Origin: Ensifer sp. MPMI2T
Lineage (GTDB): Bacteria; Pseudomonadota; Alphaproteobacteria; Rhizobiales; Rhizobiaceae
NCBI RefSeq assembly: GCF_004827385.1
Contig: NZ_SRXN01000021.1
Span: 1 to 64,000, forward strand
Length of the DNA stretch: 64,000 bases
Direction: 5' to 3'
The position numbers and the translations under genes were made by a program. The notes under the pieces were generated by a model. That model ran no database searches. It saw only the letters and a list, made by a program, of their open reading frames with translations, and was not told where the DNA came from. This document shows positions 17,609-26,871 of the stretch, piece after piece. Within the stretch, counting starts at the first letter, position 1, and every line of letters starts with the position of its first letter.

Positions 17609-18682
17609 TTAGCTTGCCGGCGCCTTTCCCGTCGATGCTCGCTCGACCAAATGACAGGCGAGTTCCACGCGGCGCGGCGGCATGGGCAGGCCGGAAAGAT
17701 TATCGCGCAGGAGGTCGAGCGCGATTGAACCGATCTCGCGCATCGGAATGTGCATCGTCGTCAGTGGAGGATTGAGGAAAGCCGCCTGCGGCAGGTCGTC
17801 CATACCCATTACCGAGACATCGCCGGGTATCGAAAAGCCCAATTGCCGAACGCCGATCATCGCGCCCACGGCGAGGCTGTCGCCAGCAGCCAAAACCGCC
17901 GTGAAATCCAGCCCGCGGGCCGAAATCCGTTGGGCAACAGCGTTCATCGCAAGCTCTGGTAGCCAGTCGTCGACGGGGACGATCAGATCATCCGTTGCCG
18001 GCAGTCCTTTCGCCAGCAGCGCATCGCGCCAGCCTTCGAAGCGCCGCTCGATGGTTCTGCGGCCGGGCCGCATGAGAAAGAGAATGCGGCTATGGCCGAG
18101 ATCGATGAGGTGATCGGTGGCCAGCCGTGCGCTCGAACGGTTGCAGGGGGTGACGCTCGATAGCCTCATGAACGGGTCATCGCCGTTGAGCAGGACCACT
18201 GGCTTGTCGAAGTCGCGCGTCGCGGCAAGCATGCCCTCGTCATCAATGGTGAGGAACAGCAGGCCGGCGACCTCGTCGTCTTGTTGGGCCTCCTTCAGCA
18301 CGGCCAATTCCTCGTCCCGATCCGCGATCGGCCGGGTGACGATCTCAAGGCCGAGGGTCTGCGCACGATCCTTCAGCCCCTCCAGTACGTAGAGGGTGAA
18401 CTGGTTGCGCACATAGTCAATCATTGCCGCGCTCGATGCGGCGAGTATGACCTTCTGTCCGGCAACCGCCGTCGGGATGACATAGTTCGCGTTCTTTGCC
18501 GCTTCGAGGACCTGCTGGCGGATCTCCGGGCGAACACCTTTTTCGCCAGCCAGAGCGCGTGATGCCGTGCTGAGAGAAACACCGCATGCCGCGGCGATGT
18601 CCTCGAGACGAACACGTTTGCTTTTCTTGCCACGTTTGCCAGATGGCGGTTTCGCGATCACTTCTCTGCCCTCTTTTCGCAA
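17609..18682 (-). CDS. LacI-family transcriptional regulator
   Basis: 357 residues. The helix-turn-helix is at about residues 22-48 (RLEDIAAACGVSLSTASRAL) followed by a hinge and a periplasmic-binding-protein-like effector domain ending MGMDDLPQAAFLNPPLTTMHIP. The listed start is a TTG; a GTG at codon 8 is an alternative, and both give a normal HTH position. It is divergent from the GH105-kdu-ABC operon and sits beside a dyad that overlaps its own start region, so it most likely represses that operon and itself and is released by a pectin breakdown product. The effector is not known from sequence. Confidence 0.92.
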   Translation of the reverse strand: MRKEGREVIAKPPSGKRGKKSKRVRLEDIAAACGVSLSTASRALAGEKGVRPEIRQQVLEAAKNANYVIPTAVAGQKVILAASSAAMIDYVRNQFTLYVLEGLKDRAQTLGLEIVTRPIADRDEELAVLKEAQQDDEVAGLLFLTIDDEGMLAATRDFDKPVVLLNGDDPFMRLSSVTPCNRSSARLATDHLIDLGHSRILFLMRPGRRTIERRFEGWRDALLAKGLPATDDLIVPVDDWLPELAMNAVAQRISARGLDFTAVLAAGDSLAVGAMIGVRQLGFSIPGDVSVMGMDDLPQAAFLNPPLTTMHIPMREIGSIALDLLRDNLSGLPMPPRRVELACHLVERASTGKAPAS

Positions 18683-18717
18683 TCATGAGAAAAATTTTCA
18701 GATTGCGCAAGAGAAAA
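18671..18717. promoter_or_regulatory. Nested dyad in the lacI-GH105 divergent promoter
   Basis: An outer inverted repeat (TCGCAATC at 18677-18684 facing GATTGCGCA at 18701-18709) flanks an inner near-palindrome TGAGAAAAATTTTCA (18686-18700), and TTTTC/GAAAA arms extend it further. The dyad lies at the lacI start and about 60 bases before the GH105 ATG. It is a good candidate operator for the adjacent LacI protein, though it lacks the classic central CG of LacI sites. Confidence 0.45.
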
Positions 18718-18774
18718 CCTCATGCTTCTCTCTTCCTCGAGGAGCCGCGCAGGCGGCAAAATGGGAGGAACGTC

Positions 18775-19875
18775 ATGGGTCTGAATGCCCGCGATATTCG
18801 CGTTGGTCTCGATCGTCTTGTCGCCGGCATGACCGGGCTCAAGCATGAGGGTCGTTTCCACGAGCCGAACCTCGACGGGACCGCGGGTGACTACATCAGC
18901 TTCGACAGTTGGGAATGGCCACAGGGCGTCGGTCTTTACGGCCTCATCAGGCTCTGGCTGTTCACCGGCCGCGACGATCTACGCCAGCTCGTCGAAAACT
19001 GGTATGAAGCAAGGCTTACAGCGGGCCTGCCCGAGCTCAACGTCAACACGACGGCGCCGATGCTCGGCCTCTCCGTGCTTTGGGCAAGGACCGGAAATCC
19101 GCGATGGAAACCGGTGCTCGACGGTTGGGCGGACCGCGTGATTGCGGAAATGGGGCGCACGCCGGAAGGCGGCTTCGAACATCATGTCTCCGATAAAGTC
19201 AACGACAACGAACTGTGGGACGACACGCTCTATATGGTGGCCCTTTTCCTCGCCTCCTACGGCCAGGCGAGCGGCCGACGTGAGCTCGTCGACGAAGCTT
19301 CGCGACAATTCCTCGTCCATGCCCGCTATCTGTCCGACCCTCAAACCGGCCTCTGGTTCCATGGCTGGACGTTCGACGGGCGCCATAATTTTGCCCGGGC
19401 ACGCTGGGCACGCGGCAATGCCTGGATCACCGCCGGCATTCTCGATTTGTTCGACCTCGCCGAGATCGCGCACCCGGTCAGGACCTTCCTTGAAGGAGTC
19501 CTTATCAGCCAGGTCGACGCGCTTCTGCCGCTGCAGACTGCATCTGGCGCTTGGCGCACCCTTCTCGACGACGAAAGCTCCTATGAGGAAATTTCGGCCA
19601 CTGCCGGGATTGGCTATGGCCTGCTCAAGGGCCACCGCCTCGGACTCGGCACACCCGCCTGGCAGGCTGCCGGCTTGAAGGCGCTCGATGCGGTCATGAA
19701 CAATATCGACGAGAACGGCACTGTGCTCAACGTCTCCTACGGGACGCGCATGGGCCACGATCTCCAGTTCTACAAGAACATTCCGATCCAGCCGACCGGC
19801 TACGGACAGGCACTGGCGATCCTGTGCCTTTCCGAGGCCCTTGAGCACGTCGGTGCAGAAGGACAGGCGGCATGA
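18775..19875 (+). CDS. GH105 unsaturated rhamnogalacturonyl/glucuronyl hydrolase
   Basis: 366 residues, normal for GH105 (YteR/RhiN type). The (alpha/alpha)6 fold motifs are visible: SFDSWEWPQGVGLYGL, the WDDTLYM motif with Asp149/Asp150 corresponding to the catalytic acid region, GLWFHGW, WARGNAW and TAGIGYGLLKG. The enzyme removes the 4,5-unsaturated uronic acid from the non-reducing end of lyase products in the cytoplasm. GGGAGGAA six bases before the ATG at 18775 decides the start; the frame is open upstream but without a ribosome site. It is the first gene of the operon and overlaps kduI by four bases. Confidence 0.9.
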   Translation: MGLNARDIRVGLDRLVAGMTGLKHEGRFHEPNLDGTAGDYISFDSWEWPQGVGLYGLIRLWLFTGRDDLRQLVENWYEARLTAGLPELNVNTTAPMLGLSVLWARTGNPRWKPVLDGWADRVIAEMGRTPEGGFEHHVSDKVNDNELWDDTLYMVALFLASYGQASGRRELVDEASRQFLVHARYLSDPQTGLWFHGWTFDGRHNFARARWARGNAWITAGILDLFDLAEIAHPVRTFLEGVLISQVDALLPLQTASGAWRTLLDDESSYEEISATAGIGYGLLKGHRLGLGTPAWQAAGLKALDAVMNNIDENGTVLNVSYGTRMGHDLQFYKNIPIQPTGYGQALAILCLSEALEHVGAEGQAA

Positions 19876-20708
19876 CCATGAAAGTCTTTTACGGAGCCGG
19901 CCCCGAGGACATCAAGGGTTATGATACGGAGCGCCTGCGTCGCGAGTTTCTGATCACAGACCTCTTTGCGCCGGATGCGGTCAGCTTCACCTACACCCAT
20001 GTCGATCGCCTGCTGATCGGCGGCGCCGTGCCCGTTACCGAGACGCTGACCTTCGGCTCAGGTACAGAAATCGGCACGCCCCATTTGCTGTCGGCACGCG
20101 AAATGGGCATCGCCAATCTCGGCGGCACCGGCATGGTCACCGTCGACGGGCAGCGATTTTCGCTTCAGAATCGCGACGTTCTCTATGTCGGACGGGGTGC
20201 AAAGGAAATCACCGTCGCAAGCCAGTCCTCCGATGCGCCGGCGCGCTTCTACATGAACTCCGTGCCGGCCGGCACCGACCTGCCCCACCGGCTGATCCCC
20301 AAGCAGGAAGCCAAGCCGCTCGAACTCGGCGATACCCGACGATCGAACAGGCGGCGCCTGGCAATGTACATCCATCCGGAAGTGGCCCCTTCCTGCCTGT
20401 TGCTGATGGGCATTACGGATCTTGCCGAAGGCAGCATCTGGAACACAATGCCACCGCATCTACACGAGCGCCGCATGGAGGCGTATTGCTATTTCGACAT
20501 GGCGAAGGAAGACCGGATCATCCATCTGATGGGCCGTCCCGAGGAAACACGCCATCTCGTCGTCGCGGACGGCGACGCAGTGCTGTCGCCGGCCTGGTCG
20601 ATCCATATGGGCGCCGGCACCGGACCCTATGCCTTCGTCTGGGGCATGACCGGAGAAAACCAGGAATACAACGACGTGACCCCCGTTGCCGTGGCTGAGC
20701 TCAAATGA
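19872..20708 (+). CDS. kduI: 5-dehydro-4-deoxy-D-glucuronate isomerase
   Basis: 278 residues, the family length. It has the cupin metal site PPHLHERRMEAYCYF and the typical LTFGSGTEIGTPHLLSAREMGIAN and HLVVADGDAVLSPAWSIHMG stretches. KduI turns 5-keto-4-deoxyuronate, formed spontaneously from the sugar released by GH105, into 2,5-diketo-3-deoxygluconate. Start overlaps the GH105 stop (ATGA-type overlap), and the next gene overlaps its own stop, so the three are translationally coupled. KduD, the next pathway enzyme, is at the end of the operon. Confidence 0.97.
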   Translation: MTMKVFYGAGPEDIKGYDTERLRREFLITDLFAPDAVSFTYTHVDRLLIGGAVPVTETLTFGSGTEIGTPHLLSAREMGIANLGGTGMVTVDGQRFSLQNRDVLYVGRGAKEITVASQSSDAPARFYMNSVPAGTDLPHRLIPKQEAKPLELGDTRRSNRRRLAMYIHPEVAPSCLLLMGITDLAEGSIWNTMPPHLHERRMEAYCYFDMAKEDRIIHLMGRPEETRHLVVADGDAVLSPAWSIHMGAGTGPYAFVWGMTGENQEYNDVTPVAVAELK

Positions 20709-23191
20709 CCGATACGACCTTCCACCTGAAGAAGCGTCTCGCCGCGGGCGAAGCCATCCGCTACTGGCAGCTCGGCACCATCGCCGAAGAGCGCTTCGAC
20801 GTGCCGGATCAACCGATGAAGGGCGAGATGGACCCCTTCTTCTTCCTAACCAAGCACAAGAACTTCATTCCGCACGAATATCCCTGCCGCACGATCTTTG
20901 CTGAAAAGTGTCGCGGCAAGCGGCCGGAGGTGCGGGGTTCGTTCGAAGCGACGCGCTGGTGGCTGCCCTTTGGCTCGCCGCGGCTCGACCTCTCCGGCTT
21001 CTGGTTCCGGCCGACGCGACTTGCGACCTGGGCCCGCACCTCGATCGAGGCCGAGACTTCCGGGACCGCTAAAATCCGCCTCGGCACCTGCGGCGGCGCG
21101 GTCGTCTTCCTGAACGGCGCAGAGATCGGCTGGATGGCGCCCTATAGCCGCAACCTTGAAGCCAAGGCCGAATTCGAGCTGCCCCTCCAAGCCGGACTCA
21201 ACGAGGTCACGATCTTCTTCGACGACCTCGCCGAGCGCGACGCGCGCTATTTCTTCCAGCTCGACTATCTCTCCGGTCCTTCAGCCCGTGTAGCGCTGCC
21301 GGTCCCTTGCGCCAGCGACGCCGCAGCTGAGATCGAGACCGCGCTCGACGGTATGCATTTCGACCGCACCGCCTATTTCGAGGGCGGCATCACGCTTCTC
21401 TTCGCAGCCGCCCTGCCGCTCGACGTGAAGGTCAATGTCGCCGTCGAAGGCGACTTTATGTCGACCGAACGTTTCGACCACGACTTCGTGCTGAAGGCAG
21501 GCGACAAGCGCCTGACGATCGGCCCGTCCGAGGAGACGCCAGCCGACTTCCGCCATTTCCGCATCACCCTTAATGCCGGCGGCTTCGTCGCCTCGCGCTC
21601 GCTCGGCGTCGAGATCTGCCATACTGGGCGCCAGGGCAAGCCGCCGGAAGCGCTTTCCGCCCGCATCACCGAGACGCTCGACGAGATCTCCGGCTTTTCC
21701 GAACGCGACACGGTGCGCGCCTTTGCACGGCTTGCGAGCGGTCGCGGCGGCGCCGACACCGATGCGATGATCGAGGAAATCCTGCCCTCGATCGAGGATT
21801 GCCACGACTGCGCCGACTTCTCGCTGGTGCCTCTGATCTGGTCGCGCACCACCTGGGGCCAGGATATCGGCGAGAAGACGCGGGACCGCATCGACCAGGC
21901 GATCCTGAATTTCCGCTACTGGATGGACGAGCCCGGCAACGACGTGCAGTGGTACTTCTCCGAGAACCACGCGCTTCTGTTCCACACCTCGGCCTACCTC
22001 GCCGGCCATCTCTTCCCCGAGGCCACCTTCCGTCGCTCGGGCCGCAAGGGAAGCGAACAGAGCGCCGTTGGTGCCGCCCGCGTTCGCGCCTGGCTGGATC
22101 ACTTCCAAGCCTGGGAAATGGCGGAGTTCAACTCAGCGCCCTATTTCCCGATCGACCTCAAGGGCTTGACGGCGCTGGCAGCGCTTTCGCCCGACGCCGG
22201 CATCGCCGAACGGGCGAAGAAAGGCATTATCCGCCTCTGCGAGATCATCGCCCGCTCGGCCCATTATGGCATGGTGACGGCCGCGCAGGGACGCTCCTAC
22301 GAGCATACGCTTTGCGCCGGCCGCTCGCTCGAACTTTCGGGCGTCGCGCGCCTGCTTTGGGGCAAGGGCTGGTACGGCCGCCGGGTGCACGCGTTGCCGC
22401 AGCTTGCCGTCTGCCTGCGCGACCACGGCCTCGTCGTGCCGGAAGCGCTCGCCAACGTCGCCTGCCATGAGGACGATGCAGCCCATCAGGAGTGGCGCTT
22501 CGCCCAGGGCGAAAACCGGTTCGCCGCGCTCTACCACTACAAGGGCCGGCACTTCGCCATGGGCTCGGCCGCGCATTATCGCTGGAACGAGTGGGGCTAC
22601 CAGGAGACGGTGCTGCACCTGCGGCTCGGTCAGCGCCCCGAAGCGGCGATCTGGATCAACCATCCGGGCGAGACCATTCAGTTCGGGTACGGCCGGCCAT
22701 CCTATTGGGGTGGTTGCGGCACCCTCCCTCGTGCCCACCAGTACAGGGGGCTGGCCGTACTCGACTTTTCGACCGTCAGCGAACAGCCGGACTTCACCCA
22801 TGCCTGGTTCCCGGCCGCCGAATTCGACGAGAGCAGGGTCAGGGGCAAACTCGCGCTGGCCCGCAGCGGCCGCGGCGCCGTTGTCCTGATCGGCGGCAAT
22901 GCGCTGGTTCCTGTGACCGATGGCCCGTCAGCGAATGCGGAACTGCGCCAGGTCGGACACAGGACGCGCTGGATCGTCCGGGTTTGCGAAGCCGGGGAAC
23001 TTGCCGAGGCGGAAGCCAGGTTTGCTGCGCTTTCAGTCGAGGAGACCGCCGACGGCGCCTTCGTCGTCAACGATCCGGACTATGGCCGCGTCGTCTTCCG
23101 CAACGACGGCTCGACCGAGGCCGAAGGACGGACGATCGCCGCCAAGGATTTCACCGTCGCGGGCGAAGCGACCATGCTCGCCGCCCGGTAA
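20705..23191 (+). CDS. Unrecognised 828-residue protein in the uronate operon
   Basis: I do not recognise a family with confidence. The protein is soluble, without signal peptide or membrane segments. Residues 1-330 look like beta-rich modules (alternating short hydrophobic strands, e.g. KIRLGTCGGAVVFLNGAEIG, which resembles glycoside-hydrolase sugar-binding modules). Residues 340-640 look helical, with W/H/E-rich stretches (SENHALLFHTSAYLAG, HYGMVTAAQGRSYEHTL, ALYHYKGRHFAMGSAAHYR) reminiscent of an alpha/alpha-barrel carbohydrate enzyme; a beta-like domain ends it. Four-base overlap with kduI and position before the importer genes imply a cytoplasmic role in processing the imported oligosaccharide. 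A new glycoside hydrolase or lyase is a guess. Confidence 0.8.
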   Translation: MTDTTFHLKKRLAAGEAIRYWQLGTIAEERFDVPDQPMKGEMDPFFFLTKHKNFIPHEYPCRTIFAEKCRGKRPEVRGSFEATRWWLPFGSPRLDLSGFWFRPTRLATWARTSIEAETSGTAKIRLGTCGGAVVFLNGAEIGWMAPYSRNLEAKAEFELPLQAGLNEVTIFFDDLAERDARYFFQLDYLSGPSARVALPVPCASDAAAEIETALDGMHFDRTAYFEGGITLLFAAALPLDVKVNVAVEGDFMSTERFDHDFVLKAGDKRLTIGPSEETPADFRHFRITLNAGGFVASRSLGVEICHTGRQGKPPEALSARITETLDEISGFSERDTVRAFARLASGRGGADTDAMIEEILPSIEDCHDCADFSLVPLIWSRTTWGQDIGEKTRDRIDQAILNFRYWMDEPGNDVQWYFSENHALLFHTSAYLAGHLFPEATFRRSGRKGSEQSAVGAARVRAWLDHFQAWEMAEFNSAPYFPIDLKGLTALAALSPDAGIAERAKKGIIRLCEIIARSAHYGMVTAAQGRSYEHTLCAGRSLELSGVARLLWGKGWYGRRVHALPQLAVCLRDHGLVVPEALANVACHEDDAAHQEWRFAQGENRFAALYHYKGRHFAMGSAAHYRWNEWGYQETVLHLRLGQRPEAAIWINHPGETIQFGYGRPSYWGGCGTLPRAHQYRGLAVLDFSTVSEQPDFTHAWFPAAEFDESRVRGKLALARSGRGAVVLIGGNALVPVTDGPSANAELRQVGHRTRWIVRVCEAGELAEAEARFAALSVEETADGAFVVNDPDYGRVVFRNDGSTEAEGRTIAAKDFTVAGEATMLAAR

Positions 23192-23282
23192 AGGCTCCAG
23201 GAATTGCGCCGGGGGGGAGAAGCCGGCGCCATCCCAAACGAGCAGGAGGACGCTCGATATGGACAAGTGGAGGAGGAAGACA

Positions 23283-24551
23283 ATGAAGAAGACCGGAACG
23301 ATGCTCGCGGCGCTCGCCGTCGGGCTTCTGACATCGACGGCAGCACTCGCCGGCGACGTGCGCATCATGTGGTATTCCGATGGCGTCGAAGGCGAGGTGC
23401 TGAAGGATTTGCTTGACCGCTTCATGAAGGAGAACCCCGGGATCAACGTGATCCTCGATAACGTCTCCTATAGCGTCGTCAAAGAGCAACTGCCGGTACA
23501 GCTCGAAGCCGGAAACGGCCCGGATATCGCCCGCGTCACCAATCTCAAGGCTCAGGCCCAGCACTGGCTCGACCTTCGGCCGCTGGTTGCCGATGCTGCC
23601 TATTGGGACGAGAATTTCGGCGGCCAGGCGGACTGGATGCGCCCGGACGGATCGAACCAGATCTCCGGCTTCATGACCCAGATCACCATTGCCGGCGGCT
23701 TTGCCAACAAGACGCTGTTCGACCAGGCCGGCGTCGCGATCCCCGGCAAGGATGCGACCTGGGACGATTGGGCAAAGGCAGCCAAGCAGGTGGCGGAAAA
23801 CCAGCAGGTGCCCTTCCCGATGGCACTCGACCGCTCCGGCCATCGCCTGAGCGGCCCGAACCTTGCCTATGGCGGCAACTATATCGGCGCCGACGGCAAG
23901 CCTGCGCCGCTGGACGAAGGTTCCAAGAATTTCCTCAAGACGTTCGTCGGCTGGGTTGCCGACGGCACCATGAGCAAGGACGTCTGGGTCTCGGCCGCCG
24001 GCTCCACCTACCGGGCCGCCGCCGACGACTTCATCAACGGACAGCTCGTCTATTATTACTCCGGTTCCTGGCAGGTCCCGAACTTCTCGACGAAGATCGG
24101 CACCAACTTCGACTGGGTGGCGACCGGCAGCCCCTGCGGCCCGGCAAACTGCACCGGCATGACCGGTGGCGCCGGCCTTGTCGCGGTCAAGTACACCAAG
24201 AACCCGAAGGACGTCGTCAAGGTGATGGATTACCTCGCGAGCGAACCGATCGTGAAGGAGTTTTCCGAGCGAACCCTGTTCCTGCCCGCGCATAAGGGTG
24301 TTCTCGCCAAGGGTCTCGACTTCAAGACCGACGACGCCCAGGCGAAGGCCGCCCTCAACGCCTTCGTCGAAGCGAGCAAGACGCTTTCCGACGAGGCGCG
24401 CAAGCTTCCCGGCTGGCTCTGGTCCGATGCCGTCTATGGCGCGCTTGTCACCCGCGTCAGCCAGGCGGCTGCCGGCGAAATGACGGTCGACGAGGCCTTC
24501 GCGCGCATCGACTCGGATATCGCCACCAAGGTGAAAGACAGCGGCAACTGA
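23283..24551 (+). CDS. Sugar ABC transporter substrate-binding protein
   Basis: 422 residues with a clear signal peptide (MKKTGTMLAALAVG...TAALAG, about 23 residues) and a family 1 solute-binding fold: VRIMWYSDGVEGE, LPVQLEAGNGPDIARV, TWDDWAKAAKQVA and a C-terminal helical lobe. It captures an oligosaccharide in the periplasm and delivers it to the permeases. The ATG at 23283 follows GGAGGAAGACA; the frame is open further upstream but only this start gives a signal peptide. The pair of cysteines in SPCGPANCTG could form a disulfide. It is 283 bases ahead of the first permease gene, a gap with a hairpin. Confidence 0.94.
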   Translation: MKKTGTMLAALAVGLLTSTAALAGDVRIMWYSDGVEGEVLKDLLDRFMKENPGINVILDNVSYSVVKEQLPVQLEAGNGPDIARVTNLKAQAQHWLDLRPLVADAAYWDENFGGQADWMRPDGSNQISGFMTQITIAGGFANKTLFDQAGVAIPGKDATWDDWAKAAKQVAENQQVPFPMALDRSGHRLSGPNLAYGGNYIGADGKPAPLDEGSKNFLKTFVGWVADGTMSKDVWVSAAGSTYRAAADDFINGQLVYYYSGSWQVPNFSTKIGTNFDWVATGSPCGPANCTGMTGGAGLVAVKYTKNPKDVVKVMDYLASEPIVKEFSERTLFLPAHKGVLAKGLDFKTDDAQAKAALNAFVEASKTLSDEARKLPGWLWSDAVYGALVTRVSQAAAGEMTVDEAFARIDSDIATKVKDSGN

Positions 24552-24683
24552 CGGGAGCCATCGCTTCGTGGACCCGGGTGGTGTTGCAGGTCACGCCGCC
24601 CGGCCGAACACAGAGGCAATGCCCGGCGGATAGGTTAGCAGATACTTACCAAGCTGCGGCCGAAACTTGTCCTTCGGCGAATT

Positions 24684-24712
24684 GCGTTTTGCCCACATAA
24701 AGTGGGCAACGC
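24684..24712 (+). other. Hairpin between binding-protein and permease genes
   Basis: GCGTTTTGCCCAC (24684-24696) pairs with GTGGGCAACGC (24702-24712) around an ATAAA loop, with a two-base bulge. There is no T-tract. Such hairpins after a binding-protein gene often stabilise the upstream mRNA or partly stop transcription, giving more binding protein than permease. The rest of 24552-24834 shows no gene. Confidence 0.5.
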
Positions 24713-24834
24713 ACCAAGGTCCAGCGTTGATCCGTGCATTTCGTGCAGCGAGCGCACATAGGGTGGTGAGGGAGCCCAGGCATGAAGGCAGATGTTCCAA
24801 GAGAAGGCGGAGGTTCAGCCTCGGCGAAGCTGTC

Positions 24835-25812
24835 ATGGTAGCCGTTCGCCTGGCGATGGGCGCCATCGACGTGCCGCTGCGCTGGGTCCAGCGGCGGCTC
24901 GGCATCGGCGGCATGGCGACCTTCTTCCTGCTGCCGAACATGCTGATCTTCGGCATTTTCGTGCTGTTGCCGTTCTTCATCAACTTCGCCTATTCCATGA
25001 CCGGTGGCACGGCGCTCTTCCTGCCGGACCGAACCTTCGTCGGCGGCGAGCAATATGCGCGGCTCTTCGACTGCGTGAACTACACCGACCCGAACTCCTG
25101 CGCGGAGGACACCTTCTGGACCGCCGTCGGCAACACCGCCTGGTTCGTGGTGCTGCAGGTCACATTGATGATCCTGTTTTCGCTCATCACCGCGCTGATC
25201 CTCAATCGCGAGCTGATGGCGCGCAGCTTTTGGCGGGCGGTGTTCTTCTTCCCCGTACTGCTGTCGCCCGTCGTCGTCGGCCTGATCTGGAAATGGATCC
25301 TGCAGCGCCAAGGGCTGCTCAATTTCGGGCTCTACGGCCTGGGCTTCGATCCCTATACCTGGCTCAACGACCGCAACTGGTCCTTTGCCGCGACCGTCGG
25401 CGTTTCGATCTGGGCGCATATGGGCTTTTACACGCTGATCCTGCTTGCCGGCCTGCAGGCGATCCCGAAGGATCTTTATGAGGCGGCCGAGATGGACGGC
25501 ACGCGACCGGCGCGCGCCTTCTGGCGCATCACCCTGCCGCTGCTGATGCCCAACCTGCTCGTCGTCGTCGTGCTCGTGCTGATCCGCGCCGTGCAGATCT
25601 TCGACGAGGTCTACGTGTTGACCGGTGGCGGTCCCGGCATCAGCACGCTCTACATCACGCAGTACATCTACGAGACCGGCTTTGCGACGCAGTTGCGCAA
25701 TCCAGGTCTCGCCGCGGCCGCCTCGATCCTGATGGGCGCCGTGCTGGTGGTGCTGACCCTGGTCCAGCTCGGCCTTGGCCGCAAAGGCGAGAAGAAGGGA
25801 GCCCGCAAATGA
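24835..25812 (+). CDS. Sugar ABC transporter permease (MalF-type)
   Basis: 325 residues with about six membrane segments (FFLLPNMLIFGIFVLLPFF first) and the EAA loop DLYEAAEMDGTRPARAFWRITLPLL that contacts the ATPase. The loop after the first segment is longer than usual (about 45 residues, with two cysteines, DCVNY and NSCAED). The start at 24835 has a weak ribosome site; internal Met27 (MATFFLL) is an alternative. It overlaps the second permease by four bases and forms the channel with it. Confidence 0.92.
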   Translation: MVAVRLAMGAIDVPLRWVQRRLGIGGMATFFLLPNMLIFGIFVLLPFFINFAYSMTGGTALFLPDRTFVGGEQYARLFDCVNYTDPNSCAEDTFWTAVGNTAWFVVLQVTLMILFSLITALILNRELMARSFWRAVFFFPVLLSPVVVGLIWKWILQRQGLLNFGLYGLGFDPYTWLNDRNWSFAATVGVSIWAHMGFYTLILLAGLQAIPKDLYEAAEMDGTRPARAFWRITLPLLMPNLLVVVVLVLIRAVQIFDEVYVLTGGGPGISTLYITQYIYETGFATQLRNPGLAAAASILMGAVLVVLTLVQLGLGRKGEKKGARK

Positions 25813-26861
25813 GCCGTGTCGCCGAATTCATCTTCCGTCGCCGCGGTCGCAACGGCTGGCACTGGACCGACGTCTTCACCTGGGTCTGGCTGATCGGAGG
25901 TCTCTTCATCATGTTCGGCCCGGCCGTCTGGCTCGTCGGCTCCTCCTTCAAGTCGCCGGCAGCCCTTGCCGAATTCCCGCCCTCGATCATGCCGTATGTG
26001 ACGCAGAAGGCGACCGTCGAAGGCTACGACAAGCCGCTCGACCTCTACGAGGTAACAATGCCGGAAGGCAGCAAGAAGGTGCTCGCGGAAGTGCGCCGCA
26101 TCGGCATCGTCGCCCAAATGGTTTCGCCCGACAAACCGACCGAGATCGTCAAGGTCAACATCGCCGAGCGCACGCCGGTGCGCACCATGTCCTTTGCCAC
26201 CTCGAACTACAGCGAGCCCTTCACCCATTTCGACTTCGTCCGCTATCTCTGGAACTCCGTCTTCGTGACGGTGACGGCAACGGTGATCACGCTCATCGTC
26301 AACTCGATGGCCGCCTTCGCGCTCAGCAAATACGAGTTCCGCGGCCGCACCTTTGCAATGCTCCTGATCCTCGCGACGCTGATGGTGCCGCTTTCGGTCA
26401 TCATGGTGCCGCTTTATTCGATCATCTCGGCACTCGGCCTCTTCAACAACCTCTGGGGCGTGATCCTGCCGACGGTGGCAACGCCGACCGGTGTATTCAT
26501 CCTCCGCCAGTACATGCTTACAATTCCCGACGAATTGATCGACGCCGCACGCATGGACAAGGCTTCGGAGTGGCAGATCTACTGGCGCATCGTCCTGCCG
26601 CTGACGGCGCCGGCTCTTGCCGTTCTCGCGATCTTCTCCGTTGTCTGGCGCTGGAACGACTTCCTCTGGCCGCTGATCGTGCTGTCGCGCAAGGAGCTCT
26701 ATACATTGCAGGTCGGCTTGAGCGTCTATTCCGGCGAACTCAACGTGCAGTGGCACTTCATTCTCGCCATGACCGTCGTGACCATGATCCCGGTCGTTCT
26801 GGTCTTCATCTTCCTGCAGCGCTTCATCACAACCGGCATTGCCGGAACCGGACTGAAATAA
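25809..26861 (+). CDS. Sugar ABC transporter permease (MalG-type) with enlarged periplasmic loop
   Basis: 350 residues, about 70 longer than most MalG-type permeases (about 280). The extra length is a 100-residue hydrophilic segment between the first membrane helix (WVWLIGGLFIMFGPAVWLV) and the helix at about residue 150, with alternating charged and beta-prone residues (ATVEGYDKPLDLYEVTMP, KVNIAERTPVRTM). The EAA loop ELIDAARMDKASEWQIYWRIVLPL is present. The insert probably folds in the periplasm and may help dock the binding protein or a large oligosaccharide. Four-base overlap upstream, ten bases to the ATPase gene. Confidence 0.93.
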   Translation: MSRVAEFIFRRRGRNGWHWTDVFTWVWLIGGLFIMFGPAVWLVGSSFKSPAALAEFPPSIMPYVTQKATVEGYDKPLDLYEVTMPEGSKKVLAEVRRIGIVAQMVSPDKPTEIVKVNIAERTPVRTMSFATSNYSEPFTHFDFVRYLWNSVFVTVTATVITLIVNSMAAFALSKYEFRGRTFAMLLILATLMVPLSVIMVPLYSIISALGLFNNLWGVILPTVATPTGVFILRQYMLTIPDELIDAARMDKASEWQIYWRIVLPLTAPALAVLAIFSVVWRWNDFLWPLIVLSRKELYTLQVGLSVYSGELNVQWHFILAMTVVTMIPVVLVFIFLQRFITTGIAGTGLK

Positions 26862-26871
26862 GGGGGGCACC

